Origin: Methanobacteriota archaeon
Lineage (GTDB): Archaea; Halobacteriota; Methanomicrobia; Methanomicrobiales; Methanocorpusculaceae
Assembly (NCBI GenBank): GCA_023396065.1
Contig: JAEWXF010000023.1
Location: 1-64,000 of the forward strand
DNA: 64,000 nucleotides
Direction of reading: 5' to 3'
Shown here: positions 63,643 through 64,000 of the stretch, piece by piece
Numbering within the stretch: position 1 is the first letter of the stretch
Layout of the letters: each line of letters opens with the position of its first letter
Position numbers and translations under genes: made by a program
The notes under the pieces: generated by a model
What the model was told of the DNA's origin: nothing
Seen by the model: only the letters and a program-made list of their open reading frames with translations
Database searches by the model: none

Positions 63643-64000
63643 TCACCGGCTTTCCAGCCAGTGGCTCGCCCGAAGCTGCGCATTCTCCCGGATACTCACA
63701 TAATAAAACCCATAATCATACCCGTGATAACTCTCCGGCCCAAACACATCCGCAGCAGCAATCGCATACTCCGCAGGATCCACCGACGTACAGATCACAC
63801 TCCCCCGCGTCAGATTCACCTGAGCATCCGCAATACCCGCACCAACGGAAAATTCGCCGTCAGCAGTCTCAACAAGCGAACCGGGATTCTCCGAAACACT
63901 CGCATACGTCTCATCCGTCTTCCAGTTCAGCGGATTAATCGAAACCGCATTCTTGTCCACAACCAGACTCTCCGCATCCAGATTGCCCGGCCCCTCCGTA
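63643..64000 (-). CDS. C-terminal end of a larger hypothetical (secreted-type) protein
   Basis: The frame is open to the right edge; the visible 118 residues begin TEGPGNLDAES and end ASHWLESR. Contains SINPLNWKTDETY and GSVICTSVDPAEYAIAAADVFG, beta-rich and typical of extracellular repeat proteins of methanogens. Start and domain content lie outside the window. Confidence 0.65.
   Translation of the reverse strand, partial: TEGPGNLDAESLVVDKNAVSINPLNWKTDETYASVSENPGSLVETADGEFSVGAGIADAQVNLTRGSVICTSVDPAEYAIAAADVFGPESYHGYDYGFYYVSIRENAQLRASHWLESR

Overview
The window comes from the chromosome of a methanogenic archaeon, most likely a Methanomicrobiales relative. The order Methanocorpusculum is a guess from the surface-protein style and cannot be proved here. 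The evidence is a methanogen-type nitrogenase operon with the two PII-like genes between nifH and nifD, a four-subunit pyruvate-type ferredoxin oxidoreductase, archaeal AGGAGGTGAT-type ribosome binding sites and TATA boxes, an archaeal prepilin peptidase, and very large secreted proteins built from GLUG, Ig-like and dockerin modules. I see no rRNA, tRNA or CRISPR array.

Layout. (1) 1-13735: three minus-strand secreted proteins. The first, cut by the left edge, has an N-terminal domain that may be cohesin-like, then GLUG and Ig-like modules. The second is a DUF4430 protein of about 429 aa, and the third a 2354-aa protein with six GLUG modules. The last two share a C-terminal module ending in two dockerin repeats. 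Between them lie a truncated nucleotidyltransferase gene and a MITE-like palindromic element. Downstream, at 14057, is a winged-helix regulator. A TGCATTGCA motif recurs upstream of both dockerin genes and of this regulator. (2) 14.6-26.0 kb: housekeeping and metabolism, namely a possible small RNA, birA, a coiled-coil membrane protein, porBACD, an NCS2 nucleobase transporter, flavoproteins, an AhpD-like protein, a prepilin peptidase, an EFR1-type flavodoxin/ferredoxin and an NSS transporter. (3) 26.0-35.9 kb: a DUF1848 protein, then the nif operon on the minus strand, nifH-nifI1-nifI2-nifD-nifK-nifE-nifN, a thioredoxin-like 2Fe-2S ferredoxin and an AnfO-family protein, closed by a hairpin terminator and preceded by a long structured leader. 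(4) 35.9-39.7 kb: a decayed DUF4143 gene and a compact run of small overlapping genes (zinc ribbons, an HNH endonuclease, HTH and RHH-like proteins) behind an ATATCAG repeat region, resembling a virus or plasmid remnant.

(5) 39.7-62.4 kb: a defence island. It holds a PHP-SMC ATPase of the TrlF/Ppl type, an AlbA_2/HATPase protein, a tandem duplication built from the 3' end of trlF, an AAA ATPase with a small PD-(D/E)XK-like partner, a DUF2971 protein, a type III methyltransferase fragment, and a complete type III restriction-modification locus with an unusual third gene. It continues with a KAP NTPase broken by a one-base frameshift, a membrane-protein/cytoplasmic-protein pair resembling Kiwa, a DUF4391 protein, a PLD-type helicase, and an N-terminally short nuclease-like gene. 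(6) 62.4-64.0 kb: an A/C-rich intergenic stretch, two small genes of unknown function and the 3' end of another secreted-type protein.

The nif genes together encode synthesis, assembly and post-translational control of a molybdenum-type nitrogenase. The por genes supply or consume reduced ferredoxin in the same cell. The island genes are best read as separate anti-phage modules that accumulated and partly decayed in one place. The most novel-looking item is the ATPase plus ELKGGK nuclease pair at 44962-46991.
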